Shown here in pieces: positions 35,606 through 45,556 of a DNA stretch of 64,000 bases. The DNA comes from an uncultured Clostridia bacterium. Lineage in GTDB: Bacteria; Bacillota; Clostridia; UBA1381. The notes beneath the pieces are model-generated. The model worked only from the letters and a program-made list of their open reading frames with translations. It did not search any database and was not told the origin of the DNA. Both the position numbers and the translations under genes were made by a program. Every line of letters starts with the position of its first letter. Position 1 is the stretch's first letter. The stretch spans positions 13,171 to 77,170 of the forward strand of contig CAKSQL010000011.1 of NCBI GenBank assembly GCA_934486735.1, given 5' to 3'.

Positions 35606-35917
35606 TCAATCCGAATACTTATCGTTCAATTCTTTCACAGCGTTTTTTATGCGTTCTCTCATCGAAAGCGGCTCAAGCACTTCAATATGAAGTCCGTATT
35701 GCATCGCCCAGCAGAAAAACGCTTCTTCATTCACGCGCACCTCGACCATGCATTCATTTTCATCGATTTTTGTTATCCTCGGCTCCAAGCCGAACCAATC
35801 TATTATCTGGTCAATGATATAATTCTTTGCCTTGAACCGCGTCCATATGCTGTCCCCGGCGAACATATACAAATGCTCCGCCATATGTTTGGGAAGATTA
35901 ATCTCGCCCTCCTTCAT
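35606..35917 (-). pseudogene. WYL-domain regulator, 3' part cut off by a MITE
   Basis: An open stretch of 103 residues, NLPKHMAEHLYMFAG ... CWAMQYGLHIEVLEP, which is the C-terminal (WCX) extension of WYL regulators. Its first ATG is formed right at the edge of MITE family 1 copy b and has no ribosome binding site. Together with 36176-36895 it reconstitutes a full-length ~340-residue regulator. Confidence 0.82.
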
Positions 35918-35918
35918 A

Positions 35919-36190
35919 GCCGAAAAAAAGTAATCCGAACTCCGATTTTGAAAGGTGAATTTCCGCTTTTACTGCGTTAAAATACTCGGCAATCCGTCAA
36001 GGATTACCTCCGTTTTTGCCTTGTAAAATCAAAAATTCACTCTCTCAAAATTCTGCGACCTGAAAAGGACAGAATTTTGAGTAGATTTTGGTGCGGAGGA
36101 TGCCGAAAGGCTAACGCCTTTCAAAGACGACAAGCCGAAATATGCCGAAATTATGCCTTTTCAGGCGGGTTAGGATTACTTTTCCTCGGC
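35919..36190. mobile_element. MITE family 1, copy b (272 bp) inside the WYL gene
   Basis: Ends GCCGAAAAAAAGTAATCC and GGATTACTTTTCCTCGGC, flanked by TA at 35917-35918 and 36191-36192. Removing it with one TA joins the two halves of the regulator. Confidence 0.82.
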
Positions 36191-36895
36191 TATAACCGGC
36201 TTTCTTTTTTCGTCGAGAATTTTTATGCCGGTCATCCTGTCAATGCGATAATTCGACAAGGTATCATATTTATCATAGTTACAAATCAGGTAATATCTGC
36301 CATTTGTCGCCGCCATCCGATACGGATTTATGATATACTCACGGTCGCGTTTGGGATGAAGCTTCTTATCCGCGCCGTACGAGTTATACACAACCGAAAC
36401 CTTTCTGCCCTTTGAAATCGCCTCATCCAGGACATTGATTGTGTAAAACATTTCTTTGTTTTCCGGTCGGTTTTCGGGAAGTGTGCTGATATGACCGACC
36501 TTTTTATCAAAGTACACGCTCGACAGACCCTTAATTTTCGCGATAAGCTCCCGGCACTGTCTTTGCGGAATCGTCTTTGAAAAAAGAACGCTGTCAATCA
36601 GGAGTCTCAGCTCGGAATCGTCAAATTCCCTTGTTATGTACCAATCGGTACAAATCGGCACTTCCTCGCCTTTTTCATTCCTTTTGATTATCTCGGTGTA
36701 ATCGATTCCGAAGTCAAAATCAAGCAGATTCATCAAATTCCGCTTTACTGTCCGCCTGTCGACCTCCATATTATATTCCCTTTTTAAAATATCCGCTATC
36801 TGCACCTGCGTGAGCCGATGCTCCTCATCCGAATATCGTTTCAATATATCCAGGATATTCACAATAACCATTTTTTTCGGCGGAATTGTGTACAT
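36176..36895 (-). pseudogene. WYL-domain transcriptional regulator, 5' part
   Basis: 239 residues ending IAEEK, the last residues and stop read from the MITE. The N-terminal winged helix (KMVIVNILDILKRYSDEEHR onward, about 8-75) is followed by the WYL domain (GRKVSVVYNSYG ... YIINPYRMAATNGRYYLICNY). WYL regulators bind ligands or nucleic acid fragments and often control defence genes. The start at 36895 has GGAGG upstream. The fragment keeps DNA-binding and most of the WYL domain, so partial function cannot be excluded. Confidence 0.85.
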
Positions 36896-37106
36896 CGAAT
36901 CGCCTCCCATTCGCCCTATTTCAGCGCTTTTTCAAGTCTTTCCGGTTCGTCCGAAAGTCATTGCTTCGGGCGGCGATATTCATTCTCAAAAAATGCTCTC
37001 CGCCCTTTCCGAACTGTTTTCCCGACGAAAGATAAAATCCCGTTTTTTGCAAAGACCGCCGATTTTTGCCATTGTATCGGCATCCCAAATCTTCCCCACA
37101 GGGTTA

Positions 37107-37380
37107 GGCATAAGGGAATCGAACCCCACACGCCCTGCATTTGATAAATTTTTGCCCTTCCGATTTGTCGTCCTTGCAAGGCGCCAGCCTTGCTGCGTCC
37201 TCCGCATCGAAAAATTTAAAAATTTCTCTAAATGCAGGGTCGCAGAGTTTTAACAGTGAAAATTTTTTTGTGAAAAACAAGGCAAAAGCGCAGTCAATAC
37301 TGTCGTATTGACAAGCATTTTAACGCAGTTTTTCCGGAAATTTGCCGGTTAAAACCGTATGAGTTCGACTCTCTTATGCC
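37107..37380. mobile_element. MITE family 2 (274 bp) with T-arm-like ends
   Basis: Ends GGCATAAGGGAATCGAACCC and the near-complement GAGTTCGACTCTCTTATGCC, flanked by TA at 37105-37106 and 37381-37382. An inner pair CCCTGCATTT/AAATGCAGGG is also inverted. The tips imitate the T-arm and acceptor end of a tRNA, but no full tRNA can be folded. The right-hand TA is also the left-hand TA of MITE family 1 copy c. 36911-37104 holds no gene. Confidence 0.65.
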
Positions 37381-37382
37381 TA

Positions 37383-37601
37383 GCCGAAAAAAAAGTAATC
37401 CGAACTCCGATTTTGAGAGGTTAATTTCCGCTTTTACTGAATACTCGGCAATCCGCCAAGGATTACCTCCGTTTTTGCCTTGTAAAACCAAAAATTCACT
37501 CTCTCAAAATTCTACGACCTAAAAAGGCATAATTTCGGCATATTTCGGCAGCCTCCGCACCGAAATTTGCGTTCAAAATCCTAACGCCGGTTACTTTTGG
37601 C
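37383..37601. mobile_element. MITE family 1, copy c (219 bp)
   Basis: Ends GCCGAAAAAAAAGTAATCC and GGTTACTTTTGGC, flanked by TA on both sides. Shorter than copies a and b through an internal deletion. Its right end and flanking TA form the stop codon of the glycosyltransferase gene. Confidence 0.72.
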
Positions 37602-38338
37602 TATTCCTGCGGAAATTTTCTGCCCTTGAAAAGCACCGTCAAGCCAAACTTGGGCAGCGCCATCATGCGCCAAAAGCGCGACGGCTGTTTAAGCAGGCGA
37701 TAGAGCCACTCCACGCCATGCTTGCACCACGCGTCGGGCGCGCGCTCGGCAGTCCCTGCAATAACGTCCAGACTTCCGCCCACGCCCATGAACACCTTTG
37801 CGTTCATTTTTTCGCTGTTTCGCGCAATCCACTTCTCCTGCGCCGGTGCGCCCAGGCACACAAAAACCACATCGGGTCTCGCCTCATTTATCTCGGCGAC
37901 AATCTCGCTTTCCTCCTCCGGCTTGAAATATCCGTTCCGGGTTCCTACTATATTAATAAAAGGATATTTCTCCTCCAGTTTCTTTTTGGCAAGCTCGGCA
38001 ACGCCCTCTCTGCCGCCGAACAGGAACAGCCGATGACCGCTCTTGGCTATCTTTTCAATCAGCAGGCAGGCGATGTCATATCCTGCCGCCCTCTCGGCAA
38101 TCGGATTCTTCAAAATCCGCGACGCGTAGACCACGCCGATTCCGTCCGCTGTCAAAAGATCGGCTTTATTTAAAACATCGCGAAATCCATCGTCCTTATA
38201 CGCAAGCATGATTATCTCCGAATTTGGCGTGAAAACCCAATGCGGACGATCCTCGCTCAGCATATCGTAAATTCTTTCGCATGCCTCCCTGTCGGTCGCC
38301 TTATCGACCTTGACTCCGAGTATATTTACCTTATCCAT
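37601..38338 (-). CDS. WecB/TagA/CpsF-family glycosyltransferase
   Basis: 245 residues. GT26 enzymes add N-acetylmannosamine or a related sugar to a lipid-linked precursor, in Gram-positives an early step of teichoic acid or other cell-wall polymer synthesis. TPNSEIIMLA, LLTADGIGVVYAS and VFVCLGAPAQEKW are the family blocks; GVGGSLDVIAGTAERAP and the C-terminal EWLYRLLKQP complete it. The stop codon TAG is contributed by the adjacent MITE, so the original end may have been slightly different, though the length is normal. It is 27 bp downstream of parC. Confidence 0.92.
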   Translation of the reverse strand: MDKVNILGVKVDKATDREACERIYDMLSEDRPHWVFTPNSEIIMLAYKDDGFRDVLNKADLLTADGIGVVYASRILKNPIAERAAGYDIACLLIEKIAKSGHRLFLFGGREGVAELAKKKLEEKYPFINIVGTRNGYFKPEEESEIVAEINEARPDVVFVCLGAPAQEKWIARNSEKMNAKVFMGVGGSLDVIAGTAERAPDAWCKHGVEWLYRLLKQPSRFWRMMALPKFGLTVLFKGRKFPQE

Positions 38339-38364
38339 AGCTTTTTTACCTCATTAAAAAATTT

Positions 38365-40578
38365 TTAAAACAGTGTCAGCTGCGGCGAATCGTCTTTTCT
38401 CAAAAAGCAGCCGACAGCAGGGATATTCTTGGTTTGATAGTGCTTGATATCGCTAAGCCCGCTTTCCTCGGCAGGGACTACCCTAACCATTTTTGCGCCC
38501 TTTCGCGTCAGTTTCATAACCTGCACGCCCTGGGTCGATTTTGTGGATTTGAGCGGAATATTCTCGCTTTCAAGCACAAGCACCTTATTGTTATCGGCAA
38601 ACGCGGCAAGCGTTCTGTCGGCATCGAGTTTCATAACCGTGCAGACGGGCGACTTGTCGGAATACGCGCCGATAAGCTTTTTTCGGTTGGTTTTTGTCAT
38701 ATAATTCGAAAGCTCCACCTTTGCCATCTTTCCATTCTCAAATGCGAAAAGCATCATTCCGGCATAATCGCCCGTCACAACGGTGTAGATAACCCTCTCG
38801 TCCGGCTCAAGTCCCAAAAGTCCGGGCAGGTACTCGCCCATCGCGCTGACCTTTGCGTCGGGCAGGTCGTAGGTTTTCATCTTATAAACCGTTGATTTAT
38901 CGGTGAAGAACAAAAGCTCGCTGACATTTGTACTTTCAATAGTCTGGAATATTTCGTCCCCCTCTTTAAGCTTATGCTCGGCGGTTGTGGAGCGCAGCGA
39001 CAGAGCCGAAACCTTCTTTATATACCCCTCTCTCGTCACAAAAAGGGTCAGCGGATAATTCTCGATATGGTCGTCCTCGCGATATTCCTCGGTTTCGCCG
39101 CCGCTTATCAGCTCGGTTTTTCTTTCCTTGCCGTACTTTTTGGCAATCGCTTCCAATTGCTTTATAATAAGCTTTTTAATCTCGCGGTCGCTGCCCAAAA
39201 TCTTTTGCAGCCCGGCAATGTCCTCCAGCAGCTTTTCAATCTCGGCGGTTCTGTTCAGAATATATTCGCGGTTCAAATTCCTCAGCTTAATATCCGCAAC
39301 GTACTCCGCCTGGATTTGGTCAAGCTCGAACCCCTGCATCAAGTTGGGAACAACGTCCTCCTCGCGCTCGGTGTGGCGGATTATGCTTATCGCCTTATCG
39401 ATATCGAGCAGGATTTTCTTAAGTCCGGTCAGAAGATGCAGCTTTTCGCTCTTTTTGTCAATATCGTATTTTAAGCTGTTTTTGAGACACCCCATGCGGA
39501 ATTTTGTCCACTCGGAGATTATCTCCTTTACGCCGAGCACCATCGGCACATTCTTGATTAATATATTGAAATTGCAGCTGAAGCTGTCCTCGAGCGGAGT
39601 CATTTTGAAAAGCTTCAGCATGAGCGCGTCGGGATCGGTGCCGCGCTTTAAGTCGATTGTAATCTTAAAGCCTGCAAGTCCTGTCTCGTCGCGCGCGTCG
39701 GCAATTTCGCGCAGCTTGTTCGCCTTTATCAGGTCCATTATCTTCCCTATTATCGCCTCGCAGGTTGTGGAATAGGGAATCTCGGTTATTTCGATACAGT
39801 TGTTCTTTTGGTCGTAGCTGTATCTTGCTCTCATCCTAAAGCTGCCGCGCCCGGTTTTGTAAATCTCGCTCATCTGCTCCTTTGAATAGATAAGCCTTGC
39901 CCCCAAAGGGAAATCCGGCGCCGGCATATATTCGATTATATCCGCGTTTTCGTCCTTTAAATATGCACAGGTTGCCGCGCAGACCTCTTTTAAATTAAAC
40001 GAGCATATATTGCTCGCCATGCCGACCGCGATGCCCTGGTTCGGGTTCACGAGTATATTCGGGAACGCCGCCGGCAGCAGCACCGGTTCTTTAAGCTCGC
40101 CGTCGTAGTTATCGACAAATCGGACAGTGTTTTTGTCTATGTCGCCGAACAGTTCGCGGCATATCGGCGCAAGCCGTACCTCGGTATATCTCGACGCGGC
40201 GAATGCCATATCGCGCGAATATTGCTTACCGAAGTTACCCTGAGACTCCACAAGCGGGTGCAAAAGCGCACCGTTGCCCTCGGTCAGACGCACCATTGTC
40301 TCATATATCGCCATATCTCCATGCGGATTCAGCTTCATGGTCTGACCCACAACATTGGCGGATTTTGTGAGCTTGCCGCCCAAAAGACCCATTTTGTACA
40401 TGGTGTACAACAGCTTTCGGTGCGCCGGCTTGAGTCCGTCTATCTCGGGGATTGCACGCGAAACTATTACGCTCATCGCATAGGGCATATAGTTTTTTTC
40501 CAGAGTCTCGGTTATCGGCTGCTCCTCTATCGGTGCAGGGATAAACTCCTCCTCCGGCTTTGATTTCTTTCTTGCCAT
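38365..40578 (-). CDS. parC: DNA topoisomerase IV subunit A
   Basis: 737 residues. The DNA-cleaving subunit of a type IIA topoisomerase. The winged-helix domain holds NPHGDMAIYETMVRL and the catalytic tyrosine Tyr131 in AASRYTEVRL; the C-terminal half has the beta-propeller-type repeats, though weakly. Sequence differs from GyrA (no GKYHPHGD), matching the divergent clostridial topoisomerase IV or second gyrase-like pair. It follows parE by 21 bp and would decatenate chromosomes with it. Confidence 0.92.
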   Translation of the reverse strand: MARKKSKPEEEFIPAPIEEQPITETLEKNYMPYAMSVIVSRAIPEIDGLKPAHRKLLYTMYKMGLLGGKLTKSANVVGQTMKLNPHGDMAIYETMVRLTEGNGALLHPLVESQGNFGKQYSRDMAFAASRYTEVRLAPICRELFGDIDKNTVRFVDNYDGELKEPVLLPAAFPNILVNPNQGIAVGMASNICSFNLKEVCAATCAYLKDENADIIEYMPAPDFPLGARLIYSKEQMSEIYKTGRGSFRMRARYSYDQKNNCIEITEIPYSTTCEAIIGKIMDLIKANKLREIADARDETGLAGFKITIDLKRGTDPDALMLKLFKMTPLEDSFSCNFNILIKNVPMVLGVKEIISEWTKFRMGCLKNSLKYDIDKKSEKLHLLTGLKKILLDIDKAISIIRHTEREEDVVPNLMQGFELDQIQAEYVADIKLRNLNREYILNRTAEIEKLLEDIAGLQKILGSDREIKKLIIKQLEAIAKKYGKERKTELISGGETEEYREDDHIENYPLTLFVTREGYIKKVSALSLRSTTAEHKLKEGDEIFQTIESTNVSELLFFTDKSTVYKMKTYDLPDAKVSAMGEYLPGLLGLEPDERVIYTVVTGDYAGMMLFAFENGKMAKVELSNYMTKTNRKKLIGAYSDKSPVCTVMKLDADRTLAAFADNNKVLVLESENIPLKSTKSTQGVQVMKLTRKGAKMVRVVPAEESGLSDIKHYQTKNIPAVGCFLRKDDSPQLTLF

Positions 40579-40599
40579 TTATCTCACCTCTCTCGCTCG

Positions 40600-42618
40600 T
40601 CAGCTTAAATCAAGCATTTCCATATAATATCCGCCGTTCTCGGCAATAAAATCCTTTCGGCTTTGCAGATTGTCGCCCAAAAGCACGTCGAACATCGCCG
40701 CGGTGCGCTCCACGTTCTCGGGAGTGACCTTGATAAGCCGCCGCGTCGCCGGGTGCATGGTGGTGAGACTCATCATCTCGGGCTGGTTTTCGCCCAGACC
40801 CTTGCTCCGCTTTATTTCAAACTCGTCCTTTTCCTTTGAAAGTCCGCTCTCCACAAGCTCCGCCACCTTTTTGTCCTTTTCCGCATCGGTGTATGCAAAG
40901 AGCTTTTCGCCCTTGCGCTTGGTTTTTAAAATCGATATTTCATAAAGCGGTGACTCGGCGATGTAGACCTTGCCTTCCTCAATCAATGTCGGCATGAGAC
41001 GGTATATCATTGTCAGCACAAGCGTGCGGATCTGAAAGCCGTCCACGTCGGCATCGGTGCAGATTATAACCTTGTCCCATCTGAGATTGTCGAGCGAGAA
41101 TGTCTCCGCGCTCTTGTTATGCTTTGATTTTATCTCGATTCCGCAGCCGAGAACCTTTACCAAATCCAGTATTACATCGCTTTTGAAAATTTTTGCCAAA
41201 TCCGCCTTTAAGCAGTTCAGAATTTTACCTCTGATTGGCATAATCGCCTGGAAATCGGGGTTTCGCGCCAGCTTGCACGAGCCCAAAGCCGAGTCGCCCT
41301 CCACGATGTAGACCTCGCGCTTTGACTTGTCGCGGCTTCGGCAGTCGACAAATTTATCCACGCGGTTTGTCACGTCCATTGTCCCGGTCAGCTTTTTCTT
41401 GACGTCTATTCTGACTTTCTCGGCGTTTTCTCTCGAGCGCTTGTTTACCAAAACCTGGTTGGTAATCTTCTCCGCGTCCGCCTTGTTCTCGATAAAGTAA
41501 ACCTCCAGCTGATGGCGCAGGAACTCGGTCATCGCCTCCTGGATAAACTTGTTGTTTATCGCCTTTTTGGTTTGGTTTTCGTAGCTTGTCTGGGTCGAGA
41601 ATGAGTTTATAACCAATGCAAGACAGTCGGCAACGTCGGTGAAGTTTATTTTGCTTTCGTTCTTGTTATATTTTCCGTTCTGCTTCAGATAGTGGTCTAT
41701 CGCATATACAAACGCGTTTCTGACCGCCTTGTCCGGCGAGCCGCCATGCTCGAGCCAGCTTGAGTTGTGGTAGTATTCCAAAAGGTTGACGGTGGCAGAA
41801 AAGCAGAATGCAATCTGCATCTTCACCTTGTATTCCGGCTTGTCCTCGCGGTCGCGGCCCTTTCGCTCCGCGTCCCACACCTCGATTGTGGTAAAGCCTT
41901 TGTCCCCGACCTTTTCCTTTAAATAGTCCACAATCCCGTTCTCGTAGTAGTATTCGAACATCTGCATGCCGTCCTCTGTCTCGTTGTAGAGGATGAATTT
42001 GATTCCGGCATTTGTCATTGCCTGCTTTTCGAGCATGTCGGAGAAGTACTCGAGCGGTATATCTATATCGGTGAATACCTCGCGGTCGGGTCGCCACCGC
42101 ACCGTCGAACCGGTTTTTGTGCTTTGGGTCGGCGCTTTTTTAAGTCCGCCGATGTTCTTTCCCTTTTCAAAATGCAGGGTGAAAACCGTCTTGTCGCGCA
42201 CAACCTCAACGTCCATATATTCCGAGCTGTATTGCGTTGCGCACGCGCCGAGCCCGTTTAAGCCGAGACTGTATTCGTACATGCCGCCGTCGTTGTTGTT
42301 GTACTTTCCGCCGGCATAAAGCTCGCAATAAACAAGCTCCCAGTTGTAGCGCTGCTCCTTTTGGTTGAAGTCGAGAGGGATTCCGCGGCCATGATCGCGC
42401 ACTTCGATTGACTTGTCCAAAAAGCGCGTCACCTCGATGATTTTTCCGTAACCCTCGCGCGCCTCGTCAATCGCGTTTGAAAGTATCTCAAAAAAAGAAT
42501 GACAGCAACCGTCCAGCCCGTCCGAGCCGAAAATTACCGCCGGACGCTTGCGGACACGTTCCTCGTCCTTTAATAGCGTCAGGCTGTCGTTGTCATACGA
42601 TTCCTTTTTCTTGGGCAT
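40600..42618 (-). CDS. parE: DNA topoisomerase IV subunit B
   Basis: 672 residues from the ATG at 42618 (MPKKKESYDND), preferred since AAAGGA is nine bases upstream; ATGs further up abut or precede that site. The GHKL ATPase has ISNAIDEAREG and DHGRGIPLDFNQ; the Toprim domain has EGDSALGSCKLARNPDF and DADVDGFQIRTLVLT. The usual EGDSAGG is EGDSALG here, as in divergent clostridial pairs. Drives strand passage with ParC by ATP hydrolysis. Confidence 0.93.
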   Translation of the reverse strand: MPKKKESYDNDSLTLLKDEERVRKRPAVIFGSDGLDGCCHSFFEILSNAIDEAREGYGKIIEVTRFLDKSIEVRDHGRGIPLDFNQKEQRYNWELVYCELYAGGKYNNNDGGMYEYSLGLNGLGACATQYSSEYMDVEVVRDKTVFTLHFEKGKNIGGLKKAPTQSTKTGSTVRWRPDREVFTDIDIPLEYFSDMLEKQAMTNAGIKFILYNETEDGMQMFEYYYENGIVDYLKEKVGDKGFTTIEVWDAERKGRDREDKPEYKVKMQIAFCFSATVNLLEYYHNSSWLEHGGSPDKAVRNAFVYAIDHYLKQNGKYNKNESKINFTDVADCLALVINSFSTQTSYENQTKKAINNKFIQEAMTEFLRHQLEVYFIENKADAEKITNQVLVNKRSRENAEKVRIDVKKKLTGTMDVTNRVDKFVDCRSRDKSKREVYIVEGDSALGSCKLARNPDFQAIMPIRGKILNCLKADLAKIFKSDVILDLVKVLGCGIEIKSKHNKSAETFSLDNLRWDKVIICTDADVDGFQIRTLVLTMIYRLMPTLIEEGKVYIAESPLYEISILKTKRKGEKLFAYTDAEKDKKVAELVESGLSKEKDEFEIKRSKGLGENQPEMMSLTTMHPATRRLIKVTPENVERTAAMFDVLLGDNLQSRKDFIAENGGYYMEMLDLS

Positions 42619-42984
42619 CTTTTTCATTCCTTTCGGTTCTTTATAGGAATTGCAATTTCCTACAGTATTATCCACTATACATTATACTATTAAATGTACC
42701 CTTTTGTCAAATTTCTTTTTTAAAAATTTTCCCAAATCGTATTTTTTACCGAATTTTGGCGAATTTTTCGAACGTTTTTTCGTAATTTTCCCGAAATCTG
42801 TTGACATTTTTTATATTTTACGGTATACTTCAAATATAAACTCGATTTGATGAAAAAAAAAAGCAAAACCGCCGCCTGATTCCCTTTTACAATTATGTTA
42901 CAATTGCCACCGCCCATTGACAAGACTTTCCTGCAATGATATAATACCTCTCGACAAACAAAATTAAAAATCCGAGGCGATATC

Positions 42985-44199
42985 ATGACAGAACAAAAGA
43001 GAAAAATCACGCCAAAGGGACTGATGCTTTTGGGCGCGGTTTCGTATTTCGCGAGCTACCTCACGCGCGTGAACCTGAGCGCGGTTATCGAGGAGTTATC
43101 CACGCAAAATATACTTTCAAAGGACATTCTTGCGCTTGCAATCACCTGCAACATGATTATCTACGGCGCAGGTCTCGCAATTGCAGGCATTTTAACCAAC
43201 AAATTTCAGCCGAAGCGGCTTTTATTCACAAGCCTTGTCGCTGCTGCTCTGATGAATCTTATAATTCCTTTCAATCATTTTCTCGGCAGCGGGTCGGTCG
43301 TTGCCGCGTGGAGCATAAACGGCTTTGCGCAGGCGCTGATGTGGCCGGCTCTTATCAAGACTTTTTTGCAATATATGAACCCGGAAGAATACGAAACGGC
43401 GATATTCGCGGTCAGTATCGGCAGCGGAGCGGGCTCAATGCTTACATATCTTTTTGCGTCGGTATATTCATCGCATTTCGGCAAAAACGGATGGACATTC
43501 AATTTCTTTATTCCTGCCGCCTTTGCATTTATTCTCGGCTTTGTGTGGCTTTTTTACGACTGCCGCGTCGACATGTCAAAGCCCAAAAAATCATCCGAAA
43601 AATCAAATTCAAAAATTTTCACTCCGGCAATCGCGGCAATCGCTCTTGCAATCGTGATTCATGGCATACTCCGCGACGGCATAACCACCTGGATGCCTAC
43701 ATATATTAATGAAGTTTTCCGCCTCGGCGCAGGAATTTCGATTTTGTCCGGCGTGGCGCTTCCGCTGTTCGGAATCGCGACATCGTGGCTCAGCGTCCGC
43801 ATTATCCGAAAGCTCAAAAACCCGATTCTCTCCGCGTCGCTGATTTTCGCGGTCGCCTCCCTGTTCTGCATAGCGCTCAGAATTTTCAGCGGCAATATGG
43901 TAATCGCAATCGCAAGCATGGCAATGATTGTCGGCTGCATGAACGGCGTGAATATGATGCTGGTCAGCATGGTTCCGAAGGTCTATGCCCCTGCCGGAAA
44001 GGGCGCAATGCTCTCGGGAATTTTAAACGCGTTCACATTTCTCGGCAGCGCGCTTTCGATTTACGGAGTTGTGCTTTTCTCGGACGCTTTCGGATGGATG
44101 CCGACAGTGTCGCTTTGGGCAGGGATATCGGTGCTCGGCACATTGATATGCATCGCGGTGTTGGCAAAGGAAAAAACGAAATTCGACCCCAAATTTTAA
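42985..44199 (+). CDS. MFS transporter, organophosphate/anion-like group
   Basis: 404 residues with about twelve hydrophobic helices and a basic loop in the middle (about 195-208, MSKPKKSSEKSNSKI). The first helix SYFASYLTRVNLSAVI and the central HGILRDGITTWMPTYINEVF resemble OPA/ACS-type MFS carriers (GlpT/UhpT relatives). Substrate unknown; the sialidase-like gene 48 bp downstream suggests uptake of a sugar acid or similar compound. Confidence 0.85.
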   Translation: MTEQKRKITPKGLMLLGAVSYFASYLTRVNLSAVIEELSTQNILSKDILALAITCNMIIYGAGLAIAGILTNKFQPKRLLFTSLVAAALMNLIIPFNHFLGSGSVVAAWSINGFAQALMWPALIKTFLQYMNPEEYETAIFAVSIGSGAGSMLTYLFASVYSSHFGKNGWTFNFFIPAAFAFILGFVWLFYDCRVDMSKPKKSSEKSNSKIFTPAIAAIALAIVIHGILRDGITTWMPTYINEVFRLGAGISILSGVALPLFGIATSWLSVRIIRKLKNPILSASLIFAVASLFCIALRIFSGNMVIAIASMAMIVGCMNGVNMMLVSMVPKVYAPAGKGAMLSGILNAFTFLGSALSIYGVVLFSDAFGWMPTVSLWAGISVLGTLICIAVLAKEKTKFDPKF

Positions 44200-44247
44200 A
44201 ACGGCGGTGTGCCGAAATTCATAATCACTTTTGAAAGGTTGGTAAAC

Positions 44248-45543
44248 ATGAAAATCAAAATCGGAGAAAAAATACCCATCGTCCGCGGAATCCGCCCCGA
44301 GGAGGGCATGTGGGGACCGTACCAGTTCGTCACTCCGTACAACGCGGACGGCAAAATCGTTGTATCGATACACACGGGCGAGGACTCAATCAAGACCTAC
44401 GGCGACGGCAAGCTTTGGTTTGTGAGCAGCGACAAGGGCGAAACATGGGAGGAGACCTCCCCCGACATCATCGCCGACTGCGGCTTAAAGCTCCCGAACG
44501 GCGACACAATCACATTCCCCCGGGTCTCGGCAATCGATGTCAGCAGCTACAAAATCCCCAATTTTGTGTCCCTGACTCCGGGAACGGATTATTCAAAAAA
44601 GGCGGAGGAGGGCACATTTCCTCAGCAGGACGGCGTAACCTCGCATTTCGGGACAGTTATCCGCGCTTACAATGCCGACCGCCTGCCCGATTCGCTCAGC
44701 GAGAAAAAGTGGTATATGATTCGAAAAACCGCGGACGGCGAGGTCAGAGAGGAGTATTGCAAGCTCGAATGGCCGTATCTCACGCGCGTGGTCTTCTCGG
44801 ACTATTGCCTTAACGACCCGCACATGAAAGGACTTTTCCCGACCGGCGTGCCGAAAATCGGTCCGGACGGAGCAATCTGGATAACCGCTTTCTCGGGCGA
44901 GGGTCACATAGACCCCGAGACCAAGCAATACAGTCCCTATTACTCGGCAGAGCTGTTCCGCTCCACCGACAACGGCTGCACATTCAAGCAATACGCGCAC
45001 ATGGAATATCCGGCGGACGGGCACAAATATCCGTACTTGAGCGGCGGCTTCTCCGACAACGATATCGCATTTTTTGATGACGGCTCAATCTGCTGGTTCA
45101 TGCGCTCGGCATGGTTCGGCTCGACCGGGCGCGAGTGGGCGCCGATGTACATGTCGCGCTCCGTTGACATGGGCAAAACCTGGTCCGCACCCGAGGAATT
45201 TTCCTTTACCGGAGTATATCCGAGCCTGTGCCGCCTTGACTGCGGCGTGACGCTTTTGTGCTTTGCGCGCCCCGGCATGTTCGTCACCGCCTGCCCCAAC
45301 GGCGACAGCACAAAATGGATTGAACCGATTGAACTTATGACCCCCGGCGACCGCTCCGGCCTTGCGAATATAAAGAAATATCCGCCCGATTTCCACGACT
45401 GGGACGGCGCGTGCAACAACTGCGTACTGCTCCCGGCGGACGAAAACAGCGCGCTGATATTCAACACCGATTTCTATTTCCCGGATGGGGACGGCGTGAA
45501 ACGCAAAACTCCGTTCTGTCAGCGGATAACGGTCGAAATGTAA
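44248..45543 (+). CDS. Sialidase/BNR-repeat family protein
   Basis: 431 residues, no signal peptide. Several Asp-box motifs (SSDKGETW, STDNGCTF, SVDMGKTW; S-x-D-x-G-x-T-W/F) mark a six-bladed beta-propeller of the sialidase superfamily. The catalytic residues of true sialidases cannot be assigned with confidence, so this may be another intracellular glycosidase, epimerase or lyase of that fold. The start at 44248 has AAAGG nine bases upstream. Probably cotranscribed with the MFS gene; a terminator follows. Confidence 0.78.
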   Translation: MKIKIGEKIPIVRGIRPEEGMWGPYQFVTPYNADGKIVVSIHTGEDSIKTYGDGKLWFVSSDKGETWEETSPDIIADCGLKLPNGDTITFPRVSAIDVSSYKIPNFVSLTPGTDYSKKAEEGTFPQQDGVTSHFGTVIRAYNADRLPDSLSEKKWYMIRKTADGEVREEYCKLEWPYLTRVVFSDYCLNDPHMKGLFPTGVPKIGPDGAIWITAFSGEGHIDPETKQYSPYYSAELFRSTDNGCTFKQYAHMEYPADGHKYPYLSGGFSDNDIAFFDDGSICWFMRSAWFGSTGREWAPMYMSRSVDMGKTWSAPEEFSFTGVYPSLCRLDCGVTLLCFARPGMFVTACPNGDSTKWIEPIELMTPGDRSGLANIKKYPPDFHDWDGACNNCVLLPADENSALIFNTDFYFPDGDGVKRKTPFCQRITVEM

Positions 45544-45556
45544 AAATCCGAAACAT

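Noticed and set aside
37100..37385. tRNA gene(s) suggested by T-arm-like sequences on both strands
   Set aside because: Only the T-arm/acceptor-like tips are present, in inverted orientation with TA flanks; no D-arm or anticodon arm fits.
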